A stretch of DNA of 38,546 nt from assembly GCA_964546275.1 (NCBI GenBank), contig CAZJJG010000012.1, forward strand, positions 1 to 38,546, in the 5' to 3' direction. The notes below the pieces were generated by a model. The model was not told where the DNA came from, ran no database searches, and saw only the letters and a list, made by a program, of their open reading frames with translations. Below are positions 17,801 through 26,299 of this stretch, piece after piece. Position 1 is the stretch's first letter. The number at the start of each line of letters is the position of its first letter. The DNA is from MED-G78 sp964546275 (GTDB taxonomy: Bacteria > Pseudomonadota > Gammaproteobacteria > Magnimaribacterales > D2472). A program made the translations under genes and the position numbers.

Positions 17801-18038
17801 TTTCTATTATTTTTTCAATATTTTGCCAATGGATAGGCTCAATGTATGTAGCATCTGCAAGCAAAGGATCTGTCATTATGGTTGCAGGATTTGAATTAAC
17901 TAAAATAACTCTAAACCCTTCTTCTTTAAGAACTTTACAAGCTTGCGCTCCGGAATAATCAAATTCACATGCCTGCCCAATAATTATTGGGCCTGCTCCA
18001 ATAATTAGTATTGTGGATATATCAGTTCTTTTTGGCAT
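14826..18038 (-). CDS. carB: carbamoyl phosphate synthase large subunit
   Basis: Makes carbamoyl phosphate from ammonia (delivered by CarA), bicarbonate and two ATP, for pyrimidines and arginine. The 1070-residue length is typical. It has two ATP-grasp halves, starting with GPIIIGQACEFDYSG near residue 14 and GSGPNRIGQGIEFDYCC near residue 562, an oligomerization region between them, and a C-terminal allosteric MGS-like domain from about residue 935 (GTAFISVKESDKKYLDELI). Its start overlaps the end of carA by 17 bases, so the subunits are probably coupled at translation. Confidence 0.98.
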   Translation of the reverse strand: MPKRTDISTILIIGAGPIIIGQACEFDYSGAQACKVLKEEGFRVILVNSNPATIMTDPLLADATYIEPIHWQNIEKIIEKEKPDAILPTMGGQTALNTALSLAKEGVLEKHGVILIGASREAIDKAEDRQLFDQTMKSIDIETPRSGIAHNMEDALRVQKEIGFPSIIRPSFTMGGTGGGIAYNIQEFKAICEKGLELSPTSELLIDESLIGWKEFEMEVVRDKNDNCIIICSIENLDPMGVHTGDSITIAPAQTLTDKEYQEMRNASFAILREIGVETGGSNVQFAVNPADGRMIVIEMNPRVSRSSALASKATGFPIAKVAALLSVGFTLDELQNDITGGLTPASFEPSIDYIVTKMPKFAFEKFTQANDRLTTQMKSVGEVMAIGTNFQESLQKAICSMEEGLDGLNSVISADDNLEEKLQYELSFPGPQRIFYVADAMRSGWSNEKINSLSGIDFWFLNEIRNIINQEQKISSTALEDLGKTDLYNLKKIGFSDSRLAFIMNTSEISVRSSRLQKSIKPVFKRVDTCAAEFLTTTCYMYSTYGGECESNVTTNKKVMVLGSGPNRIGQGIEFDYCCVHASLAMQEEGYESIMVNCNPETVSTDYDVSNRLYFEPITSEKIMDIIEIENPDGVIIQFGGQTPLKLASTLQESGVNILGTDVDAIDRSEDRERFQELVEKLDLKQPMNTTVRNLEEALASAVKIGYPIVVRPSYVLGGRAMQLVHNNHELEIYFKEAVDVSNKKPILLDSYLTDAIEIDVDIISDGTNIMIGGILQHIEQAGIHSGDSACSLPPYSLSASIIKRLEAEAVSISKELNIIGLMNIQFAVKEDDIYIIEVNPRASRTVPFISKAIGSSLVKAASKSMVNKSLLDQNFSNKLPDNLYFVKEAVLPFDKFPLVDPILGPEMKSTGEVMGIGKHFGEAYAKAQKAANKHLPRNGTAFISVKESDKKYLDELIPQIIDQGFNLIATKGTAQYIKKIGYPVKNINKVMEGRPHIVDEMVNGNIDLVINTTEGKQSINDSASIRQTALQNRIFCTTTMFGALAVVEALNSSEANWTYLSLQEINKN

Positions 18039-19146
18039 GATTTTCTACTAAAGAGTTAAATTTTTTAAAAAGTGATTGTATGTCCTGAGGTCCAGGGCTT
18101 GCTTCGGGATGCCCCTGAAAACTAAAAGCTGGATGATTCATAAACTCAATTCCTTGAAGAGATTTATCAAATAAAGAAATATGTGTTGTATTTATATCAT
18201 TAGAAACGCTTGAAGCATCTACTGCAAAGCCATGATTTTGAGAAGTTATAAATACCTCTTTAGTTTCTAAATCTTGAACAGGATGATTGGCGCCATGATG
18301 TCCAAACTTCATTTTGCTTGTTTTTGCCCCGCCTGCTAAGGCAAGAAGTTGATGGCCTAAACATATTCCAAAAATTGGTATATTAATTTCTAAAAATTTC
18401 TTAATATTCTCAATCGCATAATCACACGGTTCGGGATCTCCAGGACCATTAGATAAGAATATCCCATCCGGAGATAATGCCATTACTTCTTCAAAAGAAG
18501 TCTTAGCATTGACAACATGAACGGCGCCTACATTTTCTGCAAGTAACCGTAGAATATTCCTTTTAATACCAAAATCATATGCGACTATAGAAACATCACT
18601 AGTAGTTTTTGCATATCCAGGCCAAACACCCTCATCCCATATATATGTGGAATTTGTTGAAACTTCTTTAGCTAGATCTAAACCCTCCAAACCTGCAAAA
18701 TCTTTTGCATACTTAAGCGCTTGTTCTTTTGTACATTGTGATGAAGCAGCAATGCAACAGCCCATAGATCCATTTTCTCTGAGATGGTTAGTAAGCTTTC
18801 GAGTATCTATTCCTGAAATAGCAATTACGTTTTCTTTAATTAGAAATTCTTCTAAAGAAAGAGTAGATCTCCAGCTGCTTGGATTTTCAGAAAATTCATT
18901 AACAACTATGCCTGAAGCGTGGACTTTTGAAGACTCCATATCCTCATCATTAGTTCCTGTATTCCCTATGTGAGGATGAGTAAAAGTAATAATTTGTTTT
19001 TTATAAGATGGGTCAGTAATTATTTCTTGATATCCTGTCATTGATGTATTGAAAACAATTTCACCAATTTCAAACTTTTCTATACCAAAACCTACTCCAT
19101 CAAATATACTTCCATCCTCAAGAACTAGTATTGCAGGAAAAGACAT
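18022..19146 (-). CDS. carA: carbamoyl phosphate synthase small (glutaminase) subunit
   Basis: Hydrolyses glutamine and channels ammonia to CarB. The 374-residue product has the N-terminal CPSase small domain (ALVLEDG-like start, FNTSMTGYQEIITDPSY) and a C-terminal class I glutamine amidotransferase domain: catalytic Cys in IFGICLGHQLLALAGG near residue 262 and the His/Glu pair in GHPEASPGP near residue 347. It is the first gene of the long minus-strand run and is divergent from map across a 154-base gap. Confidence 0.98.
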   Translation of the reverse strand: MSFPAILVLEDGSIFDGVGFGIEKFEIGEIVFNTSMTGYQEIITDPSYKKQIITFTHPHIGNTGTNDEDMESSKVHASGIVVNEFSENPSSWRSTLSLEEFLIKENVIAISGIDTRKLTNHLRENGSMGCCIAASSQCTKEQALKYAKDFAGLEGLDLAKEVSTNSTYIWDEGVWPGYAKTTSDVSIVAYDFGIKRNILRLLAENVGAVHVVNAKTSFEEVMALSPDGIFLSNGPGDPEPCDYAIENIKKFLEINIPIFGICLGHQLLALAGGAKTSKMKFGHHGANHPVQDLETKEVFITSQNHGFAVDASSVSNDINTTHISLFDKSLQGIEFMNHPAFSFQGHPEASPGPQDIQSLFKKFNSLVENHAKKN

Positions 19147-19300
19147 TAAATCTGACCTCTATGACTAGAATTATTGAGAATAAAAAGGGTAAAAAAATAG
19201 TTAAATTTATCGGATTTTAATGAGCTAAAATATTGAGCAGGCATTAAAATTGTACTTTACAGACTAAAGTCATTAACGTCTACTAATTAATGAAAAAAAT
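19147..19300. promoter_or_regulatory. divergent promoter region between carA and map
   Basis: This 154-base AT-rich gap must hold promoters for both carAB and map-glnD-dapDE. For carA, the minus strand has TTAGCT, a 17-base spacer and TTTAAC, followed by a run of seven T that would lie at the predicted start. For map, TTGAGC (19233-19238) and TTTACA (19256-19261) are 17 bases apart. A short hairpin (ACTTTA/TAAAGT, 19254-19270) lies just downstream. All matches are weak, so individual elements are uncertain; the presence of two promoters is inferred from gene layout. Confidence 0.4.
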
Positions 19301-20071
19301 ATGAAAATTTCAATAAAAACAGAGAGTGATATTCAAAAAATGCGAGTAGCAGGAAAATTAGCTGCTGAAGTTTTAGAGATGATTACACCATATGTCCAAC
19401 CAGGTATTTCAACAGGAGAGCTTGATTCAATTTGTTATAAATATATAACAGAAGTTCAAAAAGCTACACCTGCTAATATTGGGTATAACGGTTTTGAAAA
19501 TACAATATGCTCTAGTTTAAATAATGTTATTTGCCATGGCATTCCGGACAATAATAAAATCTTAAAAAACGGTGATATATTAAATATTGATGTCACTGTT
19601 ATTAAAAATGGCTGGCATGGAGATACTTCAAAGATGTTTTTAGTTGGGAAATGCCAAGCTCATAATGAAAGGCTGGTAAAAGTTACTCAGGAATGTCTTT
19701 ATCGGGCTATTGAGATAATAAAGCCCGGCATTCACCTTGGTGATATTGGTCATGCTATCCAAAATCATGCTGAAAAAAATTATTATTCTGTAGTGGAAAA
19801 TTATTGTGGTCATGGAATTGGGGATGTGTATCATGAAGAGCCACAAATTCTTCACTATGGCATTCCGGGAACAGGGATTGAAGTTAAAGAAGGTATGTGT
19901 TTTACGATTGAGCCAATGATTAATCAAGGATCAAAATTTAATAAAGTTCTTTCAGATGGCTGGACTGTTGAAACAAAAGATGGCAGAAATTCTGCACAAT
20001 GGGAGCATACCCTTGCTGTAACAACAAATGGCGTTGAAATACTTACAAAAAGAGATGAAGAGCATCTATGA
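19301..20071 (+). CDS. map: type I methionine aminopeptidase
   Basis: Removes the initiator methionine from nascent proteins. The 256-residue protein has all five metal ligands of the pita-bread fold: two Asp in NIDVTVIKNGWHGDTSKM (near 97 and 108), His in CGHGIGDVYHEEP (near 171), Glu in FTIEPM (near 204) and Glu in QWEHTLAVT (near 235). It opens the plus-strand map-glnD-dapD-dapE run and overlaps glnD by four bases. In E. coli map is divergent from rpsB; here it is divergent from carA instead. Confidence 0.97.
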   Translation: MKISIKTESDIQKMRVAGKLAAEVLEMITPYVQPGISTGELDSICYKYITEVQKATPANIGYNGFENTICSSLNNVICHGIPDNNKILKNGDILNIDVTVIKNGWHGDTSKMFLVGKCQAHNERLVKVTQECLYRAIEIIKPGIHLGDIGHAIQNHAEKNYYSVVENYCGHGIGDVYHEEPQILHYGIPGTGIEVKEGMCFTIEPMINQGSKFNKVLSDGWTVETKDGRNSAQWEHTLAVTTNGVEILTKRDEEHL

Positions 20072-22593
20072 AAGAAAATCTAGAAAATCTAGATTTACAG
20101 TTCTGGAAATGGTTTCCTCAAGGCATAAAAAATCCAAGTAAAATAAATTATTATTTGAATCAAAGATCTGATTGGTTAGATCATAAAATTATAAATCGCT
20201 TCGAAGAGCTTGAGCTTCATAAAAACTTTGGTCTCTTTGCTATTGGAGGTTATGGAAAAAAAGAAATCTTTCCAGCTTCAGATATAGATATTTCTATAAT
20301 ACAAATTAATTCAAAACATGATAATTATGAAAAATTAGAAATTTTTATTGCATTTTTATGGGATTTTGGACATAAAGTTGGACACTCTGTTAGAACTAAA
20401 AATGATATAAAAAAAATAATCACTAGTGATGTAAAGGAATTTACTTCCTACTTAACATTCAGACCTTTGTCAGCAAATACAAAATCTATAGAAATACTAA
20501 AGGACGTTTTAAAAAATAAAGAAAAGATATTTACCATAAATAAATTTTTTACAAAAAAGAAAAATGAGCAGAATGAAAGATATAAATCTTTTGATTCAAC
20601 AGAGTTTAATTTAGAGCCAGACTTAAAAGAATCTCCAGGAAGCCTAAGAGATTATCAAACTGCATCATGGATTTTAAATCATTGTTTTAAAATTTCTTCG
20701 GATGCTGAAATAAAAAAATCTAACTTTTTTAATGCCCAAGAGCTTGCTTCAATAAATAATGCTTACGATTTTATAAAACTATTACGTTATTCTATAAATT
20801 TACTTCAAACATCATCAAGAAATAGATTAAATTTCAATACTCAAATTGAATTAGCAAAAAAATCTAAGATTCCTCCATCAAAAGCGAAACAGTCAGTCGA
20901 GAAGCTTATGCAAATGTATTATTTTAATGCAGAAAAGCTCTCTATTTTTAATGAAACCGTATTTGATAAATATGAAGAAAAAAGTTTTTTTAGTTTAACT
21001 AGAAGCTATGGAGATTTTTTTATAAAAAATAATAGAATAGGATTTAATCAGCTAGATCTTCGGAATCATAAAAATCTTATTTTTGAAATTTTTGTAAAGA
21101 TTGGGCAAAGAAAAGATCTTACCCATATCGATACTAGCACTGCACGAATTTTAAAAGAAAATATTCATTTAATTGATGCAGAGTTTAAAAATAACCATAA
21201 ATATTCTCAGCAATTTTTAAATATTCTTAAATCGCCATACAACTTATCATCGATTTTAAGAAAAATGAAAAGGTTAGGAATAATTCAGGCATATATTTCT
21301 GAGTTTTCAGAAGTTATTGGTCAGATGCAGTTTGATTTATTCCATGTTTATACAGTTGATGAGCACACATTTAAAGTAGTCCGCAATATGAGACAAATGA
21401 AGATAAACCAACTCGGTGATGGTTTTGAAATTGAGAACGAGCTAATTAATAGGCTTCCTAAAATTGAGATTTTATATATCGCAGGTTTGTTCCATGACCT
21501 AGGCAAAGGAAAAGGAGGTAACCATTCTGAGATAGGTGCTAAAACCAGTTATAACTTCGCAATAAAGTTAGGCATGTCTCTTTATGATGCAAATTTAATA
21601 TCATGGCTTGTGCTTAATCACCTAGAGATGTCATCTATCTCGCAAAGAAAAGATATTCATGACCCATCTACTATCGATGATTTTGCTTTAACTTGTGGAG
21701 ATATTCAAAGATTAAATTATCTTTATCTTTTAACTATCAATGATATTCGAGCTACCAATCCAACAATATGGAATGGTTGGAAACATGACCTTCTGAGATC
21801 CCTCTTTTTTAATACTCGAAGTAAATTAAATAAAGAAGTGAATCTAAGTATTGAAAAAGTTGTTGAAGATAAAATTAAAGGCGTCCTCAAAAAACTAGAA
21901 ATTAATAACGCAAATATTATAAAAAGATTATGGAGCAATATTGATGAAGGATATTTCGGAAGGTTTTCATCCTCTCAGCTTGAATGGCAAGCTAAATCAA
22001 TCTTAGAAAAAGATGATGATGTAAATATTATTTCATTAAGAAGAAACTTTGACAGTCTTGTTGAGATATTTATTAAAGTTAATAATTTTGATGGTCTATT
22101 TCTTGAGTTGGTAAGAGTTTTTGATGTATTAGGAATTGAAATCATTGATGCAGATATCGCAACTACCAAAGATAAAAGAATCGCTTTAAATACATTTATA
22201 GCCTCATATAAGTATAAATCCATAAAACTTACACAGAATGATGTGAAGGATCTGGAAAAGAAAATATGCAATATTTTTAATGAAGCTAAGCAAGAAGTCA
22301 GACCTAAGAAAGTAAAAAATAAAAATACTTTTTTTGAAAAAAATACTAAGGTAGATGATTCTATTGATAAGCAAAAAAATAGAAATATTATTACTATAGA
22401 AACTATTAATAATTCAGGTCTATTAGTAAAAATTGCAAAGGTTTTTAGAGAATTTGGTGCGTCAATTCACTCTGCAAAAATTACCACCTTAGGAGAGAAA
22501 GTAGAAGATACATTTTTTATTGAAGATCAAAATTTTAAATTAATATCAGGTTCAAAAATGATAAAAATTAAAAAAGCTCTTAAGGAAATTTAA
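20068..22593 (+). CDS. glnD: bifunctional PII uridylyltransferase/uridylyl-removing enzyme
   Basis: Senses glutamine and adds or removes UMP on PII proteins, controlling glutamine synthetase and nitrogen regulation. Domains of the 841-residue protein: nucleotidyltransferase with GGYGKKE near residue 60 and catalytic SDIDISII near 72; a central helical part; HD phosphohydrolase domain with AGLFHDLGKGKGGNHSE near 471; and two C-terminal ACT domains (about 670-745 and 775-841, the latter IETINNSGLLVKIAKVFREF). All activities look intact. A Lys-rich linker (about 745-772) separates the ACT domains. Presence of the full sensor is notable in a streamlined genome. Overlaps map by four bases. Confidence 0.96.
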   Translation: MKENLENLDLQFWKWFPQGIKNPSKINYYLNQRSDWLDHKIINRFEELELHKNFGLFAIGGYGKKEIFPASDIDISIIQINSKHDNYEKLEIFIAFLWDFGHKVGHSVRTKNDIKKIITSDVKEFTSYLTFRPLSANTKSIEILKDVLKNKEKIFTINKFFTKKKNEQNERYKSFDSTEFNLEPDLKESPGSLRDYQTASWILNHCFKISSDAEIKKSNFFNAQELASINNAYDFIKLLRYSINLLQTSSRNRLNFNTQIELAKKSKIPPSKAKQSVEKLMQMYYFNAEKLSIFNETVFDKYEEKSFFSLTRSYGDFFIKNNRIGFNQLDLRNHKNLIFEIFVKIGQRKDLTHIDTSTARILKENIHLIDAEFKNNHKYSQQFLNILKSPYNLSSILRKMKRLGIIQAYISEFSEVIGQMQFDLFHVYTVDEHTFKVVRNMRQMKINQLGDGFEIENELINRLPKIEILYIAGLFHDLGKGKGGNHSEIGAKTSYNFAIKLGMSLYDANLISWLVLNHLEMSSISQRKDIHDPSTIDDFALTCGDIQRLNYLYLLTINDIRATNPTIWNGWKHDLLRSLFFNTRSKLNKEVNLSIEKVVEDKIKGVLKKLEINNANIIKRLWSNIDEGYFGRFSSSQLEWQAKSILEKDDDVNIISLRRNFDSLVEIFIKVNNFDGLFLELVRVFDVLGIEIIDADIATTKDKRIALNTFIASYKYKSIKLTQNDVKDLEKKICNIFNEAKQEVRPKKVKNKNTFFEKNTKVDDSIDKQKNRNIITIETINNSGLLVKIAKVFREFGASIHSAKITTLGEKVEDTFFIEDQNFKLISGSKMIKIKKALKEI

Positions 22594-22625
22594 TAAAATA
22601 ACCATATGGGCACTATAATAATACA

Positions 22626-23525
22626 ATGAATATTTATGCTTTAGGTCTTGCAACTGAATCATCTAATGGAGATATGCTTGAAGTATATTTCCCCTATATT
22701 GAGTTCGGAGAGAAAAAAAATATTCTTAAAAAACCTATTGTAAATTCTAGCGAGAATAAAAAGGTTATTGAAATAAACTGTGACCTTAGTGATCTCAGCT
22801 CACCAATTAAAAATATAGCTGATGCTTATTTAAGATTACATCTCCTTTCATATAAATTTGTTTTACCTAATTCTATAAATTTAGAGGGTTTATTCAGAGC
22901 ACTTCCAAATCTCGTATGGACTAACCAAGGAGCAGTTTCGATAGAAGATATAGAATCAAAGCTATTAGAGTCAAAAATAAAGAGTCAAAATTTATACATC
23001 AGGTCAATAGATAAATTTCCATGTTTAACAGATTATATTATCCCGCAAGGTGTTCGAATCGCTGATGCCTCCAGGGTAAGACTTGGAGCATATCTAAGCG
23101 AGGGTACTACAATAATGCATGAAGGCTTTGTTAATTTTAATGCTGGAACGCTTGGTAAAGCTATGATTGAAGGTAGGATATCTGCTGGTGTTGTTGTTGG
23201 TTCAGATTCTGATCTAGGCGGCGGCTGCAGCACCATGGGAACACTATCAGGTGGAAATAATACAAAGATATCTATCGGTAAAAATTGTCTCTTAGGGGCT
23301 AACTCAGGCTTAGGGATTCCATTGGGGGATAACTGTATTATAGAAGCTGGTTTGTATTTAACCTCTGGAACCAAAGTTGCTCTATACGATGGAAGTATTC
23401 TTAAAGCCTCAGAATTATCAAATAAAGATAACTTGTTATTTAGACGAAACTCTATAACAGGATCTGTTGAAGCTAAAAATAATGAATTAACTATCGAATT
23501 AAATTCTGAACTCCATAATAATTAA
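22626..23525 (+). CDS. dapD: tetrahydrodipicolinate N-succinyltransferase
   Basis: Transfers succinyl from succinyl-CoA to tetrahydrodipicolinate in the lysine/diaminopimelate pathway. The 299-residue protein is of the Pseudomonas type rather than the E. coli type: the left-handed beta-helix contains RLGAYLSEGTTIMHEGFVNF, GTLGKAMIEGRISAGVVVG, and LLGANSGLGIPLGDNCIIEA. It is somewhat shorter than the Pseudomonas enzyme (about 344), mainly in the N-terminal part. A TATAAT lies six bases before the ATG, and no ribosome binding site is visible. It is followed by dapE after five bases. Confidence 0.95.
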   Translation: MNIYALGLATESSNGDMLEVYFPYIEFGEKKNILKKPIVNSSENKKVIEINCDLSDLSSPIKNIADAYLRLHLLSYKFVLPNSINLEGLFRALPNLVWTNQGAVSIEDIESKLLESKIKSQNLYIRSIDKFPCLTDYIIPQGVRIADASRVRLGAYLSEGTTIMHEGFVNFNAGTLGKAMIEGRISAGVVVGSDSDLGGGCSTMGTLSGGNNTKISIGKNCLLGANSGLGIPLGDNCIIEAGLYLTSGTKVALYDGSILKASELSNKDNLLFRRNSITGSVEAKNNELTIELNSELHNN

Positions 23526-23530
23526 ACAAT

Positions 23531-24667
23531 ATGAATAATACACTTACTGATCTAGCTAAATCTCTTCTTGAAATTAAATCTATTAGCCCTCAAGACAACG
23601 GCTGTTTTGATGTTGTAGAGAGTCATCTAAATAAAATGGGTTTTATCTCAAAAAGAATTAACTATCTAAATGTTGAGAATATTTATTCCACTATTGGCAC
23701 TAAAGGTCCAATGTTCTGTTTTCTTGGCCACACTGATGTTGTTCCATCAGGGCCTGTTGATCAATGGGATATTGATCCCTTTAAACCTGAAATAAGAGAT
23801 GGTTACCTTATTGGAAGAGGAGCTGCAGATATGAAGGGTGCTGTAGCAACATTTATAGTCGCTGCAAAAGAATTTTTGCATGAAAATCCAAATCCAAATT
23901 TTAGAATTTGTATATTTTTAACTAGTAATGAAGAGGGTGAGCCCTCTGATGGGAAGATTAATAAAATTATTAAAGATCTTCAGGCTGCAGGCGAGCATAT
24001 TGACTATTGTTTAGTAGGTGAAGCTAGCTCTTCGTCTAAATTAGCAGATACTATAAGACTTGGAAGAAGAGGATCATTAAGTGGAACTTTGACAATAAAA
24101 GGTAAACAGGGTCATGTTGCATATCCAGATAAAGTAAATAATCCCATACATCTATCCGGTAAAATCATTGACTCGCTTAAAGAAAAAAATTGGGATAATG
24201 GCAATGAGTTCTTCGAGCCTACTAGTTTTCAAATTTCAAATATAAGCTCTGGAACAGGTGCAACTAATGTAGTGCCGGGTCTTCTTGAAATGAAATTTAA
24301 TTTGAGATTTTCCTCTGAATCAACTGAAGACTCTTTAAAAGAAAAAATATTAAGCATATTGGATGATCATGGAGTTGAATATGAGATTGAATGGGTTCTC
24401 AATGCTATTCCTTTTATTACCAAGCAGACCTTTTTCAAAGATAAAGTTATTGAATCTATTAATTCTGTAATGGGTTATAAGCCTGAAATAAATAATGGCG
24501 GAGGAACTTCTGACGGAAGATGGATTGCCCCTATGGGATCAGAAGTAATAGAGCTCGGTCCTATCAATGAAACCATTCATCAAATTAATGAAAAGGTAAG
24601 TATCAACGACTTAGAAAAACTAAAAGAGATCTATAAAGAAATTCTTATTAACCTAAATCAAGCTTAA
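23531..24667 (+). CDS. dapE: succinyl-diaminopimelate desuccinylase
   Basis: Zinc metallopeptidase-fold enzyme that removes succinate from N-succinyl-LL-diaminopimelate, acting two steps after DapD. Metal-site residues seen in the 378-residue protein: His in GHTDVVPSG near residue 67, Asp in GRGAADMKG near 100, Glu pair in TSNEEGEPSDG near 135, and the late His in INETIHQINEKV near 349. The GATNVVPG dimerization-domain motif is also present. Length is normal. Its last 20 bases overlap tail-to-tail with a small minus-strand ORF. Confidence 0.96.
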   Translation: MNNTLTDLAKSLLEIKSISPQDNGCFDVVESHLNKMGFISKRINYLNVENIYSTIGTKGPMFCFLGHTDVVPSGPVDQWDIDPFKPEIRDGYLIGRGAADMKGAVATFIVAAKEFLHENPNPNFRICIFLTSNEEGEPSDGKINKIIKDLQAAGEHIDYCLVGEASSSSKLADTIRLGRRGSLSGTLTIKGKQGHVAYPDKVNNPIHLSGKIIDSLKEKNWDNGNEFFEPTSFQISNISSGTGATNVVPGLLEMKFNLRFSSESTEDSLKEKILSILDDHGVEYEIEWVLNAIPFITKQTFFKDKVIESINSVMGYKPEINNGGGTSDGRWIAPMGSEVIELGPINETIHQINEKVSINDLEKLKEIYKEILINLNQA

Positions 24668-24767
24668 TAACTTTCGTTTCTTTCCTTTCATATTTAGTTT
24701 TATCTTTATGAGTTTTTGGCTTATGAAGTTTGTCCATATTTTTCTTTACAGGATTTTTTTTCTTCAT
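24648..24767 (-). CDS. small basic protein (39 residues), possibly ArfA-like
   Basis: A short ORF starting ten bases after the peptide-transporter stop codon, in the same direction. The product is highly basic: it begins MKKKNPVKKNMDKLHKP and has a central HKDKTKYERKE segment, then a short acidic/hydrophobic end. It has no cysteine and no membrane segment. The KxKxxYxRK pattern after an NPVKKN-type start resembles small basic ribosome-associated proteins, including the Lys/Gly-rich region of ArfA (ribosome rescue), as I remember them; this is similarity by eye, not a search. It fills a 110-base gap that is long for this genome, which supports a real gene. The only purine-rich stretch before the ATG (AGAAGAG) is 13 bases away. 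Confidence 0.5.
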   Translation of the reverse strand: MKKKNPVKKNMDKLHKPKTHKDKTKYERKETKVIKLDLG

Positions 24768-24777
24768 AAGTATTGAT

Positions 24778-26250
24778 TTACTCTTCTTGATTGACATCCT
24801 TTGCTTTTATTACAAAAGAAAGAACTACAAGAATAACCGCAATAATTAAGTAATATTGAATCATAAAGTTAAATATTGGGGAGATTGACTCCAATCCTTC
24901 AGACATAGCATCTCCTCCAAGCAAGCCTGCCAATACACCGCCAATGGCCGAAGCAAGGAACCATAGTCCAAACATTTGACCCATATAACGCTTAGGAGAA
25001 TACTTAGAAAAAGCTGCTAAACCAATAGGCGATAAGGCTAGTTCACCCCATGTCTGAATTGCATAAGTGATTAGAAGCCATTGCATTCCAACAGGAGCGG
25101 AAACCATTGCAAGATTAACTGCATAAATCATTACGATAAAGCTCATAGCCATAAATAAAAGACCAATAGCAAACTTAATAGGTAAAGATGGGTTCATATT
25201 TATTCTGCCCAAGTAAGCCCACATGCCGGCAAATATTGGTGCAAATATTACTACTAATATTGGATTGGCAAATTGAAGCCATCCAATAGGCAGCTCAAAG
25301 CCTCCAACGCTTAAATCTGTAAAGTCTCTAGCAAAAATACTTAATGAACTTGCTGACTGATCAAAGCCTGACCAAAAAGCCGCTGCTCCAATAAATAGAA
25401 TAAATAAAAGTAAAAGATTTTTTCTTTCGTTTGAATTTAATCCAGCAAAAAGAAATAAATATAAAAAGTATAATCCAGCAACTGTCGTTAAAAAATATGC
25501 AAAGTTTTCTGCAAAAGCTCTAGGATCAAAACTAAACATACCAAACAGACCCATACCAATAACAAGGAACATCCCAACAAGACTAAATTTTGTGTATTTA
25601 ATTAATGATGCGCGTTTTTCATCAGGCATATCGTTTGGCTCAGAACCAGCTGAACCTAATAAATGTCTATATTTTATATACTGAAATACACCAAATGACA
25701 TCCCTATTCCAGCAGCTCCGAAGCCATAATGCCATCCAATCTTTTCACCTAAGTAAGAACAAATAAGAAAACCTAAAGTTGATCCTATATTTATAGACAT
25801 ATAAAAAATGGTGTATCCGGACTCTCTTCTGTCATCATCATCTTTGTAAAGATTTCCAACGATAGTCGAAATATTTCCTTTAAGAAGGCCGGTTCCTAAA
25901 ACAATAAGAATTAAGCCAAGAAAGAATGTTTGATTTAAAGGAAGTGCTAAAGTGAAGTGACCCAATGCAATAATTATCGCACCTATTAGAACTGCTTTTT
26001 GATGACCTAAAATATTATCGGCAATCCATCCGCCTGGAACCACCATAAAGTAGACGAACCCTACATATATTCCATAGATTGCATTAGCTTCTACAGCTGA
26101 CCAACCAAGCCCAGGATTAAAGCCTGTCATAGCTCCTGTCATATAAAGAACTAATAACGCCCTCATGCCGTAATAAGACATTCTCTCCCACATCTCTGTT
26201 AGAAATAAAGTCCTTAAACCAATTGGGTGTCCAAAAAATCCTTTATCCAT
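24778..26250 (-). CDS. proton-coupled di/tripeptide transporter (POT/PTR2 family)
   Basis: Inner-membrane symporter importing di- and tripeptides with protons. The 490-residue protein has about 12-14 hydrophobic segments. The N terminus carries the POT proton/peptide motif in the form E19-MW-ER-MS-YYG (ExxERxxYY), and the PTR2 signature FYMSINIGSTLGFLI lies in the fifth segment (about residues 148-162). The start GLRTLFLTEMWERMSYYGMRA is characteristic of the bacterial DtpT-like branch. Upstream AAAGGAAATAGGATT gives ribosome-binding potential. It is divergent from the RDD gene (49 bases) and may be cotranscribed with the small basic ORF. Together with pepA it suggests peptide use as a nutrient. 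Confidence 0.93.
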   Translation of the reverse strand: MDKGFFGHPIGLRTLFLTEMWERMSYYGMRALLVLYMTGAMTGFNPGLGWSAVEANAIYGIYVGFVYFMVVPGGWIADNILGHQKAVLIGAIIIALGHFTLALPLNQTFFLGLILIVLGTGLLKGNISTIVGNLYKDDDDRRESGYTIFYMSINIGSTLGFLICSYLGEKIGWHYGFGAAGIGMSFGVFQYIKYRHLLGSAGSEPNDMPDEKRASLIKYTKFSLVGMFLVIGMGLFGMFSFDPRAFAENFAYFLTTVAGLYFLYLFLFAGLNSNERKNLLLLFILFIGAAAFWSGFDQSASSLSIFARDFTDLSVGGFELPIGWLQFANPILVVIFAPIFAGMWAYLGRINMNPSLPIKFAIGLLFMAMSFIVMIYAVNLAMVSAPVGMQWLLITYAIQTWGELALSPIGLAAFSKYSPKRYMGQMFGLWFLASAIGGVLAGLLGGDAMSEGLESISPIFNFMIQYYLIIAVILVVLSFVIKAKDVNQEE

Positions 26251-26299
26251 AATCCTATTTCCTTTTATGTTGATCGAAGATTAAAATACTATAACTAGT

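Noticed and set aside
18647..18973. A 108-codon plus-strand ORF inside carA
   Set aside because: Antisense shadow of conserved carA sequence with unlikely composition and no ribosome binding site.
19161..19220. A 19-codon plus-strand ORF (MTRIIENKKGKKIVKFIGF) in the carA-map gap
   Set aside because: No ribosome binding site, no known similarity, and the region is needed for divergent promoters; AT-rich sequence gives such ORFs by chance.
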